A stretch of DNA of 51,532 nt from an uncultured Sphingopyxis sp. (GCA_936933955.1 CAKZIN010000045.1:1-51532); one strand, 5' to 3'; numbered from the stretch's first letter, positions 16,664 to 25,261 are shown. Translations and numbers: made by a program. Notes: generated by a model not told the origin, from the sequence alone.

Positions 16664-17626
16664 ATGCGAGCGATGGACCTCGGACGAGCGGCGTTAGCGA
16701 TGGGCACGGCGCTGGCCGCAACGGCCTTGCTGGCGCAGGGCCCCGCACCCCGGCCGGCAGCGTCCGCTCCGCTGTCGCCATCCGAGATCGCTGCGCGCGC
16801 TCCGGCGGGGGCATGGCAGGCGATCGCCGCCGACGACCTCCTCGTCATGCGGCTTGCGCCCACGAGCGACGGGGTGCGGCGTGAGGTCGTCATCCAGCTG
16901 ATCGCGCGCGATTTCGCGCAGCCCTGGGTCGGCAACGTCCGCACGCTGGCGCGGGCGCGCTGGTGGGACGGCCTCAGCATCAACCGCGTGCAGGACAATT
17001 ATGTCGTGCAATGGGGCGATGCCGACGGTGAGGATGCGGCCAAGGCGAAACGCTTGCCGACGGGCATGCGGCCGACTGCGCAGGCGGACTACACCAGCGC
17101 CGTCGCGCGCGCTCGACTGACCGCGCCGCGCGCCGACAGCTACGCGCCGATGGCGGGCTTCGTCGACGGCTGGCCGGTCGGTTTCGACGCCGGGCGAGCA
17201 TGGCCCGCGCATTGCTACGCGATGGTCGGCGTAGGCCGGGGGATGGCACCGGATGCGGGCAGCGGGGCGGAGCTGTACACCGTGGTCGGCCACGCGCCGC
17301 GCCATCTCGATCGCAACATCGCGGTCGTCGGGCGGGTGATCTCGGGCATAGAGCATCTGTCGAGCCTGCCGCGCGGTACCGGGGGACTTGGCTTTTACGA
17401 GCGGCCCGAGCGGCGGGTGCGCATCGAATCAATCCGCCTCGCCAGCGACCTTCCCGAAGCCGAGCGGCCGCGGTTCGAATTTCTGCGCACCGACACGCCA
17501 CAGTTCGCGCGCTATGCCGAGGCGCGCGCGAACCGCCGCGACGCATTCTTCGTGCGCCCTGCCGGCGGAGCCGATGTGTGCAACGTGACGGTGCCGGTGC
17601 GGCGGGTCGCTCAGCCTTCGCGCTGA
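16664..17626 (+). CDS. divergent cyclophilin-type peptidylprolyl isomerase, secreted
   Basis: A 320-residue protein with a signal peptide (MRAMDLGRAALAMGTALAATALLAQG) followed by a cyclophilin fold. Family landmarks are WWDGLSINRVQDNYVVQWGD (matching the FHRVxxxFxxQGGD region), LYTVVGHAPRHLDRNIAVVGRVISGIEHL (matching the QFFI to VFGRV region) and an extended C-terminus. The arginine and glutamine of the active site are kept, but the loop residues are changed (YVV for FMx, Asn in place of the usual active-site His), so enzymatic activity is uncertain. ATGs at 16664 and 16673 are both possible; the first follows a GGGGAG site. It overlaps the next, opposing gene by 16 bases. Confidence 0.8.
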   Translation: MRAMDLGRAALAMGTALAATALLAQGPAPRPAASAPLSPSEIAARAPAGAWQAIAADDLLVMRLAPTSDGVRREVVIQLIARDFAQPWVGNVRTLARARWWDGLSINRVQDNYVVQWGDADGEDAAKAKRLPTGMRPTAQADYTSAVARARLTAPRADSYAPMAGFVDGWPVGFDAGRAWPAHCYAMVGVGRGMAPDAGSGAELYTVVGHAPRHLDRNIAVVGRVISGIEHLSSLPRGTGGLGFYERPERRVRIESIRLASDLPEAERPRFEFLRTDTPQFARYAEARANRRDAFFVRPAGGADVCNVTVPVRRVAQPSR

Positions 17627-17748
17627 GGCGGAACGGGCGCCCGCTCGCGCGCCGCTTCCTTGCGCCGCCGGAGGTTCGCCCGGAGCGCTTCGGCGAGCCG
17701 ACGCTCGCGGGAATCGGTGGGGGAGGGGGGTGGCGCAGGCGTGTCCAT
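17611..17748 (-). CDS. small basic protein of unknown function
   Basis: A 45-residue protein beginning MDTPAPPPSPTDSRERR and continuing into an arginine- and alanine-rich helix containing ALRANLRRRKEAARER. The frame is open further upstream, but that part would read through tRNA-Thr, so a start at 17748 (or the ATG at 17757, giving MAF in front) is preferred. Proline-rich start plus basic helix is a pattern I associate with small conserved sphingomonad proteins, but I cannot name a family. It ends inside the 3' end of the opposing cyclophilin gene. Confidence 0.55.
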   Translation of the reverse strand: MDTPAPPPSPTDSRERRLAEALRANLRRRKEAARERAPVPPQREG

Positions 17749-17864
17749 GAACGCCATCTCTAGGCGCGTGGCTTTCCGAGGCGCAACCCCGCCTTGACAC
17801 TCCGAGGGCCCCCCGCCATAGGCCGCGCCTGCACGGGGCCGGAGCGGGCCCGGGCGCATCGGTC

Positions 17865-17939
<75 letters not shown>

Positions 17940-18026
17940 TTTCCGTTTGTCTCACACATCGCGGCTCGCGACGCAGCGCGTGAGTCAGCGCGCTCCCCAT
18001 GCCGCGCCCCGCAATGTGGGTGGGGC

Positions 18027-18269
18027 CTATTTGGCCGCAGGCGCCGCGCTGGCGCTGGTTTGCGCCTTGAGCTGGCTCACCTCCGCATCCGCCTCGCGCT
18101 CGATCCGCGCCACCGCTTCGTCGGCGCGGCGCTCAATGTCCTGCGCACGGCGTTCGAGATCGGCAGAAAGCTGATCGGGGCTCGCCTTTTCGGGCTGCGG
18201 CGCGCGCTGCTGCTGACACGCCGACAGCGACAGCGCGGCGAGCGCCAGCAGCGTCAGCCGCACGCCCAT
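18027..18269 (-). CDS. small coiled-coil lipoprotein
   Basis: An 80-residue product. MGVRLTLLALAALSLSAC is a lipoprotein signal with lipobox LSAC, followed by a QQQ spacer and a charged heptad-like helix (LSADLERRAQDIERRADEAV onward, about residues 36-70) that should form a coiled coil. The frame is open upstream into the peptidase gene, but the ATG at 18267-18269 overlaps the peptidase stop as TGATG and starts the signal peptide. The architecture resembles small Lpp- or YgdR-like envelope lipoproteins, but I cannot assign a function. Confidence 0.75.
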   Translation of the reverse strand: MGVRLTLLALAALSLSACQQQRAPQPEKASPDQLSADLERRAQDIERRADEAVARIEREADAEVSQLKAQTSASAAPAAK

Positions 18270-19708
18270 CAACCGCCGCGGCCAATCGCTTCGGGCGCGT
18301 CGGCGAGCAGGCGCAGCGTCACCGCCCACGCCGCCACCGCCTGCGACAACTGCGCCGGGTCGACCTTGTCGAGCGTGTCGTCAGGCGTGTGGTGAAGGTC
18401 GAAGTAGCGCGTGCCGTCCTGTTCGAGGTCGATCGCGGGCACCCCGCGCGCGACGGTGGCGCCGACGTCCGCGCCGCCGCTCGCATCGCCGGCAGCGACG
18501 CTCACCGACAGCGGCAGCAGCCCACGACGAAAGCGGGCCATCAGCCCCGCGTGTGCAGCGATCGGTTCGGAAACGGTCATTTTGTAAACGCGGTCGCCGC
18601 CGAAGTCGGCCTCGAGCGCCGCGGCGTGGGGCGTGTTGCCGTGTGCTTCCGCATAGGCGCGACCGCCGAACACCCCGACCTCCTCAGCCCCCGCGAGCAG
18701 CACGCGGATGGTGCGGCGGGGCCGCTGGCCTTGCGCGGCCAGTCGCGCGGCGGCGGTGACGATGCCGCAGCCCGCGGCGTCGTCCATCACGCCCGTCGCG
18801 AGATCCCAGCTGTCGATGTGGCACGCGGCGAGCACGACCGGGAGCGAAGGGTCGTTGCCCGGCATCTCCGCGATGACATTGCCGCCCGGCTGGTTTTCCA
18901 GCCGCCGCGAGGCGAGGTTGAGCTGCACCCGCGTGCCGGTCCCGAGCCGCTCGAGCTGATCGGCATCGGGATTGGAGATCGCGACCGCTGGGATCGGGGT
19001 CACCCCGGCGGAGAAGTTGGTCTGCCCGGTGTGCGGGTTGCGATGCTGGTCGGTGCCGATCGAGCGGATCACGATCGCCCGCACCCCCCGCTTGGCGGCG
19101 CGGTCCGGCCCTGAGAAGCGCACCGGCCCGAACGCGCCATAGCTCGACCCGTCCTGCGTGCGACGCATCTGGTGGCCGATGTAGACGATCTGCCCGCGCA
19201 CCGCGCTGTCGGGGGCAGCGTCAAAGGCGGCGAGGTCGGGGAAGACCACCACCGCCCCCTCGATCCCGCCCGCCGGGGTCGGCGCGCTGCCGCCCAGCGC
19301 GGTGAGCGCCAGCGGCATGCGGTAGGGGGCGACGATGGCGCCCGATTCCGCGCCGCGCTCCCACACCGGCATGCGGAAATCCTCGATCCGCACGTTCTGG
19401 AAGCCAAGCGAGCGTAGCCGTGCAACCGCCCAGTCACGCGCCCGCGCCTCCGCCGGGGTGCCCGCGGGGCGCGGCCCGATCTGGGTGGTGAGGTCGGTGA
19501 GGAAGCTCAGCGCCGTGCCGTCAGCAAGCGCGGCGGCGCGCAGCGCGGCGGTCGTGTCGTCTGGCACCTGCGTGGGAGCGGCCACCGCTCGCAGCGGGGC
19601 GGGCGTCGGCACCGGCACCGGCGGCGCGGGGCTCGCCTGTGCAGCGGCAGCACTCGCGCCGAGGAGGGTGATCAAGGCGGCAGCGGTACGAAGCGTGGAA
19701 ATGTGCAT
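18269..19708 (-). CDS. M28-family zinc metallopeptidase, secreted
   Basis: A 479-residue protein with a signal peptide (MHISTLRTAAALITLLGASAAAAQ), a proline-rich linker, a PA-like region in the middle, and an M28 aminopeptidase/carboxypeptidase core. Metal-binding motifs: AACHIDSWDLATGVMDDAAG (His and bridging Asp), AGAEEVGVFGG (general-base Glu and ligand), EADFGGD, and LHHTPDDTLDKV (final His). It should cut peptides in the periplasm or outside the cell. It is co-transcribed with the coiled-coil lipoprotein by a TGATG overlap. Confidence 0.9.
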   Translation of the reverse strand: MHISTLRTAAALITLLGASAAAAQASPAPPVPVPTPAPLRAVAAPTQVPDDTTAALRAAALADGTALSFLTDLTTQIGPRPAGTPAEARARDWAVARLRSLGFQNVRIEDFRMPVWERGAESGAIVAPYRMPLALTALGGSAPTPAGGIEGAVVVFPDLAAFDAAPDSAVRGQIVYIGHQMRRTQDGSSYGAFGPVRFSGPDRAAKRGVRAIVIRSIGTDQHRNPHTGQTNFSAGVTPIPAVAISNPDADQLERLGTGTRVQLNLASRRLENQPGGNVIAEMPGNDPSLPVVLAACHIDSWDLATGVMDDAAGCGIVTAAARLAAQGQRPRRTIRVLLAGAEEVGVFGGRAYAEAHGNTPHAAALEADFGGDRVYKMTVSEPIAAHAGLMARFRRGLLPLSVSVAAGDASGGADVGATVARGVPAIDLEQDGTRYFDLHHTPDDTLDKVDPAQLSQAVAAWAVTLRLLADAPEAIGRGG

Positions 19709-20022
19709 GGCCGCACATTGTCGCGGGCGGACCGGCTCCGCAAGCGGTCCTGTTGCGGAGCGCTCTTAGCCCTCACCCATTGCCATCACACTCGAAATGC
19801 GCCCAAATCGGCAAGTCATTGAAAAACAAGGAAACAACACCTCGTTTTGGTGTGAACTTAGCCTGAACTTTCAAATGAAACTATCTCGTTCGCACCATCC
19901 TGCGCCCGTTGCGCGCGTCGTTGCGTCAGGTTTGAAAACCCCGCCGTGCTTCGCTAGATGCCCCGGCAACCGGGGCTCTCCGCCCCGCCTCCCACAATCT
20001 GCTCCCGCGAAGAAGGTGACCG
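19709..20022. other. intergenic leader upstream of ettA, no gene seen
   Basis: About 314 bases between the divergent M28 peptidase and ettA genes. The section 19790-19890 is clearly more AT-rich than its surroundings and contains runs such as GAAAAACAAGGAAAC. It holds one copy of the 26-bp shared sequence at 19845-19870. No convincing ORF or tRNA is present. A good ribosome-binding site, AGAAGGTG, stands just before ettA at about 20012. Confidence 0.7.
19845..19870 (+). promoter_or_regulatory. 26-bp shared leader motif, copy upstream of ettA
   Basis: Begins TTTTGGTG and contains two TGAACTT heptamers (19853-19859 and 19864-19870) spaced 11 bases start to start. The same 26 bases occur exactly at 46015-46040 on the minus strand, upstream of ppdK and in the same orientation relative to the gene. 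An 11-base direct repeat is the geometry of OmpR/PhoB-type operators, but no regulator is identified. In this copy ACACC...GGTGT also forms a small inverted repeat around 19838-19853. Confidence 0.55.
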
Positions 20023-21702
20023 ATGGCCGCGCAATATAGTTTCGTCATGAAGGGGATGACCAAGACCTTCCCCGGCGCGCCCAAGCCGGTGCTGTCCAAC
20101 ATCAACCTGCAATTCTATCCCGACGCCAAGATCGGCATCGTCGGCCCTAACGGCACCGGCAAATCGACGCTGATGAAGATTATGGCCGGTATCGACACCG
20201 AATTCACCGGCGAAGCCTGGGCGGGTGAGGGGATCACCGTCGGCTACCTGCCGCAGGAGCCCGAGCTCGACCCGACCAAGACGGTCAAGGAAAACGTCAT
20301 GGACGGGGTGCGCCCCGTCGCCGACCTGGTCGAGCGGTTCAACGAAATCTCGACGCTGATGGCCGACCCTCCGGAGGACGCGGACTTCGACGCGCTGATG
20401 ACCGAGATGGGCGAGCTTCAGGAAAAGATCGACGCGGTCGATGGCTGGACGCTCGACAACCAGCTCGAAATCGCGATGGAAGCGCTCGGCTGCCCGCCGG
20501 GCGACGCGTCGGTGGAGGGGCTGTCGGGTGGCGAAAAACGCCGCATCGCGCTCACCCGCCTGCTGCTCGAAAAGCCCAAGATCCTGCTGCTCGACGAACC
20601 GACCAACCACCTCGATGCGGAGAGCGTCGCGTGGTTGGAGCGGCACCTGATCGACTATCCGGGCAACGTGCTGCTCATCACCCACGACCGCTACTTCCTC
20701 GACAACGTCGTCAACTGGATCCTCGAGCTCGATCGCGGTCGCTACTTCCCTTACGAGGGCAACTATTCGACCTACCTCGAGAAGAAGGCGAAGCGGCTCG
20801 AGCAGGAGGCGCGCGACGACGCCGGTCGTCAGAAGGCGATCAAGGACGAGCTCGACTGGATCCGGCAGTCGCCCAAGGCGCGTCAGACCAAGTCCAAGGC
20901 GCGTATCAAGGCGTTCGACGAACTGGTTGCCGCGCAGGAAAACCGCACCCCCGGCAAGGCGCAGATCCTCATCCAGCTGCCCGAACGCCTCGGCGGCAAG
21001 GTGATCGAGGTGAAGGGCGTCAGCAAGAAGTTCGGCGACAAGCAGCTGTTCGAAAATTTGAGCTTCACGCTGCCGCCGGGTGGCATCGTCGGCGTGATCG
21101 GCCCCAACGGCGCGGGCAAGACCACGCTGTTCAAGATCCTCACCGGTCAGGAAACGCCGGATGCAGGCGAGGTCGACATCGGGCCGACGGTGCGCATGGG
21201 TTACGTCGACCAGAGCCGCGACGCGCTCGATCCCAACAAGAATGTGTGGGAGGAAATCTCCGGCGGTCACGACATCATGACCATCGGCAAGCACGAGATG
21301 GCGACGCGCGCCTATGTCGGGGCGTTCAACTTCAAGGGCGGCGACCAGCAAAAGAAGGTCGGCCAGCTGTCGGGCGGTGAGCGCAACCGCGTGCACATGG
21401 CCAAGATGCTGAAGGAGGGCGGCAACGTCCTCATGCTCGACGAACCGACCAACGACCTCGACGTCGAAACGTTGGCGGCGCTGGAGGAGGCGCTGGAAAG
21501 CTTCGCGGGCTGTGCGGTGGTGATCAGCCACGACCGCTTCTTCCTCGACCGCCTGGCAACTCACATCCTCGCCTTCGAGGGTGACGGGCATGTCGAATGG
21601 TTCGAGGGCAACTTCGAAAGCTACGAGGAAGACAAGGTGCGTCGCTTGGGTGAGGACGCCCTCAAGCCGGGGCGCGGGGCGCACAAGCGCCTGACGCGCT
21701 GA
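20023..21702 (+). CDS. ettA: energy-dependent translational throttle protein (ABC-F ATPase)
   Basis: A 559-residue ABC-F protein with two nucleotide-binding domains and no membrane segment. First domain: Walker A GPNGTGKS (41-48), LSGGEKRRIALTRLLL, LLLDEPTNHLD. Second: GPNGAGKTT, LSGGERNRVHMAKML, LMLDEPTNDLD. The arm domain of the EttA type lies inside the first half, and the linker contains the basic KARQTKSKARIKAFDEL segment. EttA binds the ribosomal E site and gates entry into elongation according to ATP/ADP. It is transcribed alone, with a long leader carrying the shared 26-bp motif and a hairpin terminator after the stop. Confidence 0.97.
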   Translation: MAAQYSFVMKGMTKTFPGAPKPVLSNINLQFYPDAKIGIVGPNGTGKSTLMKIMAGIDTEFTGEAWAGEGITVGYLPQEPELDPTKTVKENVMDGVRPVADLVERFNEISTLMADPPEDADFDALMTEMGELQEKIDAVDGWTLDNQLEIAMEALGCPPGDASVEGLSGGEKRRIALTRLLLEKPKILLLDEPTNHLDAESVAWLERHLIDYPGNVLLITHDRYFLDNVVNWILELDRGRYFPYEGNYSTYLEKKAKRLEQEARDDAGRQKAIKDELDWIRQSPKARQTKSKARIKAFDELVAAQENRTPGKAQILIQLPERLGGKVIEVKGVSKKFGDKQLFENLSFTLPPGGIVGVIGPNGAGKTTLFKILTGQETPDAGEVDIGPTVRMGYVDQSRDALDPNKNVWEEISGGHDIMTIGKHEMATRAYVGAFNFKGGDQQKKVGQLSGGERNRVHMAKMLKEGGNVLMLDEPTNDLDVETLAALEEALESFAGCAVVISHDRFFLDRLATHILAFEGDGHVEWFEGNFESYEEDKVRRLGEDALKPGRGAHKRLTR

Positions 21703-21780
21703 CGTTCGCACCCACCGAGACGGCGGCCCGGACTTGATCCGAGGCCAGGGCTCCCTTCTCGAGCGGGGCGTTGCGGGTAA

Positions 21781-21826
21781 GAAAAAGGGCGGCTTTCGCA
21801 TAGGAGAGCCGCCCTTCCTCGCTTTC
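21781..21826. terminator. bidirectional rho-independent-type terminator
   Basis: GGGCGGCT (21787-21794) pairs with AGCCGCCC (21807-21814). An A-rich run (AAGAAAAA) precedes it and a T-containing tail (TTCCTCGCTTTC) follows it. It lies between the convergent ends of ettA and the glycine-zipper lipoprotein gene, so it can serve both strands. Confidence 0.8.
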
Positions 21827-21836
21827 TGCAGGCCGA

Positions 21837-22160
21837 TCAGCAGCTGCGGTTGTAGTCGTAGACGCGCTGATTGTTGCGGTCGACATAGTAGCAGGCGCCA
21901 CGATCGTCGCGGTACCAGCGCGTGCCTTGCGCGGTGACTGCACCGATCGCACCGCCAGCGGCAGCGCCGACGGCCGCGCCGGTGAGGACGTCACGACCGC
22001 GCACCGCCTGAATGCCCGCGCCCGCTGCGGCGCCGATCGCGGCGCCGGAGACGGCGCGGCTCACCGTGGGATCGCTGCTGACGCTGTTGCCCCAGCGGTC
22101 GGTGGTCGCGCAACCGGCCAGCGAGGCGGCGGCGGCGACGGTCAGAATAAGATGTTTCAT
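21837..22160 (-). CDS. glycine-zipper outer-membrane lipoprotein
   Basis: A 107-residue protein with signal peptide and lipobox (MKHLILTVAAAASLAGC), a glycine-zipper segment with repeated small residues (AVSGAAIGAAAGAGIQAV and AAVGAAAGGAIGAV, about residues 36-78), and a short aromatic C-terminus containing RGACYYVDRNNQRVYDY. Glycine-zipper lipoproteins of the SlyB/OsmB kind insert into or lie under the outer membrane. The frame runs further upstream, but the ATG at 22160 follows GGAGAG and begins the signal peptide. The exact role is unknown. Confidence 0.85.
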   Translation of the reverse strand: MKHLILTVAAAASLAGCATTDRWGNSVSSDPTVSRAVSGAAIGAAAGAGIQAVRGRDVLTGAAVGAAAGGAIGAVTAQGTRWYRDDRGACYYVDRNNQRVYDYNRSC

Positions 22161-22245
22161 GGCTCTCTCCGCGAATGGACAGAGGTCACCGGGGACGTGA
22201 CCTTGCGCGAAAAACGCCCATGCGGCGGCCCGCGTTCCGCTCGGT

Positions 22246-23001
22246 TCACCGCAGGCGGCGCACCCACAGCTGTCCTTCACGCCGCTCGGTGGTGAAATTT
22301 GGGATCTCGGCGATCATGTCGGAGAGGCGCTTGTAGCCATAGTTGCGCGCGTCAAAGCTCGACCGATTGCCGGCGATCGTGCCCACTTCGCCGAGCTTGG
22401 CGTAACCGCGCTCGTCGCGTTTGGCCGCCTTCCATGCTTCACCGAGGAGGGTGATGACCGCGTCGTCGACCGGCTGCGTAGCGGGGCGGGGGGAGGGGGC
22501 TTCGTCCGCGCCAGACCCGTTCGCAACCGGCGCGACCGCGATGTCGCGCGCCGCTTCGATGAGCGCGTCGACGTCCATGAAGCGGGTGCAGGCCGCGCGG
22601 AACCCCTCGGGCGTCTTGGCGCTGCCAAAGCCGTAGACGGGGAGGCCGTCCTGACGGATGCGCATGGCGAGCGGCATGAAATCGCTGTCGCTGCTCATGA
22701 TGCCGAAGCCGTCGACCCGCCCGCCGTGGAGCAGATCGAGCGCGTCGATCGTCATCTTCATGTCGGTCGCGTTCTTGCCCTTAGTGATGTCGAACTGCTG
22801 TTGCGGTTCGATGCCGTAGGTGTGGAGCCGCGTGCCCCAGCTCTTGGCGAGGTTGGGCTTCGACCAATTACCGTAGGCGCGGCGGATGCCCACGCTGCCC
22901 AGCTCCGCCAGCGCGGTCAGCACCGGGTCGATGCCGCTCGAGCTTGCGTTGTCCGCGTCGATGAGGAGCGCGATGTTCCGCTCGTTGGTCGCTTCAGCCA
23001 T
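22246..23001 (-). CDS. NYN-domain protein with a C-terminal OST-HTH/LOTUS-type domain
   Basis: A 251-residue protein. The N-terminal half (about 8-150) is a NYN (PIN-like) nuclease domain: IALLIDADNASSS at its start, KGKNATDMKMTIDALDLL, and IMSSDSDFMPLAMRIRQ, supplying the acidic metal-binding residues. A low-complexity linker with PSPRPATQP follows, then a winged-helix-like OST-HTH/LOTUS domain (about 180-251, with GYAKLGEVGTIAGN and YKRLSDMIAEIPNF). Such proteins are thought to bind or cut RNA; the substrate is unknown. It lies upstream of the glycine-zipper gene on the same strand, with an 85-base gap. Confidence 0.88.
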   Translation of the reverse strand: MAEATNERNIALLIDADNASSSGIDPVLTALAELGSVGIRRAYGNWSKPNLAKSWGTRLHTYGIEPQQQFDITKGKNATDMKMTIDALDLLHGGRVDGFGIMSSDSDFMPLAMRIRQDGLPVYGFGSAKTPEGFRAACTRFMDVDALIEAARDIAVAPVANGSGADEAPSPRPATQPVDDAVITLLGEAWKAAKRDERGYAKLGEVGTIAGNRSSFDARNYGYKRLSDMIAEIPNFTTERREGQLWVRRLR

Positions 23002-23042
23002 GGCCCGGCGCTAGCACGCACAGGCGGCGCGCCCAAATGGGT

Positions 23043-23666
23043 TCAGGCCGGCGCGAAGGTGCCGCTCGGTTCATCGAGGACGTAAAGCTGGCCCTCGTTG
23101 ATCGCGAACCATGCGCCGTGGAGCTCCAGCTCGCCCGCCGCTTCACGCTCGGCGACGAAGGGAAAGCTGCGCAGGTTGTCGAGGCTCACCCGCACCGATT
23201 CCCATTCGAGCGCGCGCTGCGGGTCGGGCGCGTCGCTGCTGCGGACCCGCTCGACCGCGCCGTCGATGATCGTCATCCAGTCGCCGACGAAGCTGCGCTC
23301 GGACATGTCATCGCTTTGCCCGCTCAGCGCCGCCGCGATGCCGCCGCACTGGCCGTGGCCGAGGACGACGATGTGCTTTACTTTCAGGCCACCGACGCCG
23401 AATTCGATCGCTGCGGACGCACCGTGGAGCCCGCCGCCCTGCTCAAACGGCGGGACGAGGTTAGCGACGTTGCGCAGCGCGAACACCTGTCCGGGCACGG
23501 TGTCGAAGATGGTGGCCGGGTCCACTCGGCTGTCGCAACAGCTGATGATCATCACCGGCGGCGCCTGCCCGTCGCTCGACAAGGCGTCGAACCGAGCCTT
23601 CTGCGAGAGATATGCACCTTCGCGAAAGCGATGATAGCCATCGACGAGCTGACGGAACGCGGACAT
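23043..23666 (-). CDS. beta-class carbonic anhydrase
   Basis: Interconverts CO2 and bicarbonate in the cytoplasm. The 207-residue protein has zinc ligands C43 (in ISCCDSRVD, with the D45-R47 dyad), H104 and C107 (VLGHGQCGG). The sequence VFALRNVANLVPPFE is typical of the plant-type beta class. The reading frame is open far upstream, antisense to lipA, but the ATG at 23664-23666 (MSAFRQLVDGYHRF) follows a GGAGAAG site and gives the family length. It is divergent from lipA across a 132-base gap. Confidence 0.96.
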   Translation of the reverse strand: MSAFRQLVDGYHRFREGAYLSQKARFDALSSDGQAPPVMIISCCDSRVDPATIFDTVPGQVFALRNVANLVPPFEQGGGLHGASAAIEFGVGGLKVKHIVVLGHGQCGGIAAALSGQSDDMSERSFVGDWMTIIDGAVERVRSSDAPDPQRALEWESVRVSLDNLRSFPFVAEREAAGELELHGAWFAINEGQLYVLDEPSGTFAPA

Positions 23667-23798
23667 CGTTACTTCTCCGGCTGTGCGGCGGGGGAGGAGC
23701 GCGCGCGCGTCCGATGGAGCAGTCGCGCGCCGCGAGCAAGAGGCGATGGCTCGCCGCGCTTCCCTTCCGACCGGCGCATCGCTATTTGCGCCACCACG

Positions 23799-24752
23799 AT
23801 GAACGCCCCCGTCACGCTGACCCCGCCGACCGCAACGGAAGCGCCGCGAGCTCCGCGCGTTCGCAAACCCGACTGGATTCGCGTCAAGGCGCCGACCAGC
23901 ATCGCCTTTGGTGAGACCAAGCAGCTGATGCGCGGCCTCAACCTCGCGACGGTGTGCGAGGAAGCGGCGTGCCCCAACATCGGCGAATGCTGGTCCAAAC
24001 GGCACGCGACGGTGATGATCCTCGGCGACACCTGCACGCGCGCCTGCGCCTTTTGCAACGTCAAGACAGGCATGCCGCGCAGCGTCGACCCGCTCGAGCC
24101 GGAGCATGTCGCGACCGTCGCGGAGACGATGGGTCTCGAACATATCGTCGTCACGTCGGTCGATCGCGACGACCTTCCCGACGGCGGCGCGTCGCAGTTC
24201 GTGAAGGTGATAGAGGCGGTGCGTCGTCGCTCGCCCGGCACGACGATCGAGATACTGACGCCCGACTTCCGCAACAAACCGCTGAGCGCGTTGGAAGCGA
24301 TCGTTGCGGCGCGGCCCGACGTCTACAACCACAACCTCGAAACGGTGCCGCGGCTCTATCCGACCATCCGCCCGGGCGCGCGCTATTACGCGTCGCTGCG
24401 GCTGCTGGAGACGGTGAAGCGGCTCGACCCGTCGATCTTTACCAAGTCCGGGATCATGCTCGGCCTCGGCGAACAGCGGCTCGAGGTGCATCAGGTGATG
24501 GACGACATGCGCGCCGCCGACATCGATTTCCTGACGATGGGGCAATATCTCCAGCCGACTCCGCGGCATGCGCCGGTGATCGACTTCGTCACGCCGGAGT
24601 CGTTCGACGGCTTCGGACGCATCGCGCGCGCAAAGGGTTTCCTGCAGGTGGCGTCGTCGCCGCTGACGCGCTCTTCCTATCATGCGGGTGAGGACTTCGT
24701 GGCGATGCGCGCTGCACGCCAGGCCAAGCTCGCGACTGCGACGCAGGGCTGA
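23799..24752 (+). CDS. lipA: lipoyl synthase
   Basis: Radical-SAM enzyme that inserts two sulfur atoms into octanoyl groups on lipoyl carrier proteins. In the 317-residue protein the auxiliary cluster cysteines are C53, C58 and C64 (CEEAACPNIGECW), the radical-SAM cysteines are C79, C83 and C86 (CTRACAFC), and the C-terminal RSSYHAGE motif supplies the serine ligand. The ATG at 23799 is the first in the region that is not antisense to the carbonic anhydrase gene. The stop overlaps the next gene as TGATG, linking lipoate synthesis with the COQ10-like protein. Confidence 0.98.
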   Translation: MNAPVTLTPPTATEAPRAPRVRKPDWIRVKAPTSIAFGETKQLMRGLNLATVCEEAACPNIGECWSKRHATVMILGDTCTRACAFCNVKTGMPRSVDPLEPEHVATVAETMGLEHIVVTSVDRDDLPDGGASQFVKVIEAVRRRSPGTTIEILTPDFRNKPLSALEAIVAARPDVYNHNLETVPRLYPTIRPGARYYASLRLLETVKRLDPSIFTKSGIMLGLGEQRLEVHQVMDDMRAADIDFLTMGQYLQPTPRHAPVIDFVTPESFDGFGRIARAKGFLQVASSPLTRSSYHAGEDFVAMRAARQAKLATATQG

Positions 24753-25261
24753 TGCCGCACCATCACGAGCGTCGGGCGATGCCGTATCGCCCCGAGCAGA
24801 TGTACGCGCTGGTCGCCGACGTCGCGAGCTACCCGCAGTTCCTCCCGTGGGTGGTGGGCGCGCGGGTCCGCAGCGACGAGGTTTCGCCCGACGGAACGGG
24901 GGTGATGGTCGCCGACCTGTTGGTGGGGTTCAAGGGCCTGCGCGAACGCTTCGCCTCGCGCGTCAAACGTCGTCCGCCCGGCGTCGATGGTTCGCCGGCG
25001 AGGATCGACGTCACCTATCTAGACGGCCCGATGTCGCACCTCACCAACAACTGGCGGTTCGAGCCGGATGGGGAGGGTTGCGTTATCGACTTCACCGTCG
25101 ACTTCGCGTTCCGAAACATGCTCTTCCAGCGGCTCGCGGGGCAGATGTTCGAGCGCGCGCTACGCCGGATGATCGGCGCATTCGAAGCGCGCGCGGCGGA
25201 GCTCTACGGCTCGCCTTCGCTCGACGGCAGCAGCAGTTCGAGCGCCGCCAACGCCGCCTGA
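24752..25261 (+). CDS. COQ10/RatA-type START-domain protein
   Basis: A 169-residue SRPBCC (START-like) protein. MPHHHERRAMPYRPEQMYALVADVASYPQFLPW and the later FRNMLFQRLAGQMFERALRRMIGAFEARA match the ubiquinone-binding COQ10 / RatA family. In mitochondria COQ10 chaperones ubiquinone; the E. coli homologue RatA has also been linked to ribosome association. The respiratory role is favoured here, given the family in alphaproteobacteria. It is co-translated with lipA and its last 58 bases overlap the opposing CinA-C gene. Confidence 0.9.
   Translation: MPHHHERRAMPYRPEQMYALVADVASYPQFLPWVVGARVRSDEVSPDGTGVMVADLLVGFKGLRERFASRVKRRPPGVDGSPARIDVTYLDGPMSHLTNNWRFEPDGEGCVIDFTVDFAFRNMLFQRLAGQMFERALRRMIGAFEARAAELYGSPSLDGSSSSSAANAA

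Noticed and set aside
19954..21801. 615-residue minus-strand frame covering ettA
   Set aside because: It mirrors the codon-position GC of ettA on the other strand and shows no recognisable domain; ettA is unmistakable.
23667..24683. Long minus-strand frame fused upstream of the carbonic anhydrase
   Set aside because: It is antisense to lipA, has the composition of a GC-rich shadow frame, and the enzyme has a proper start with a ribosome-binding site at 23666.
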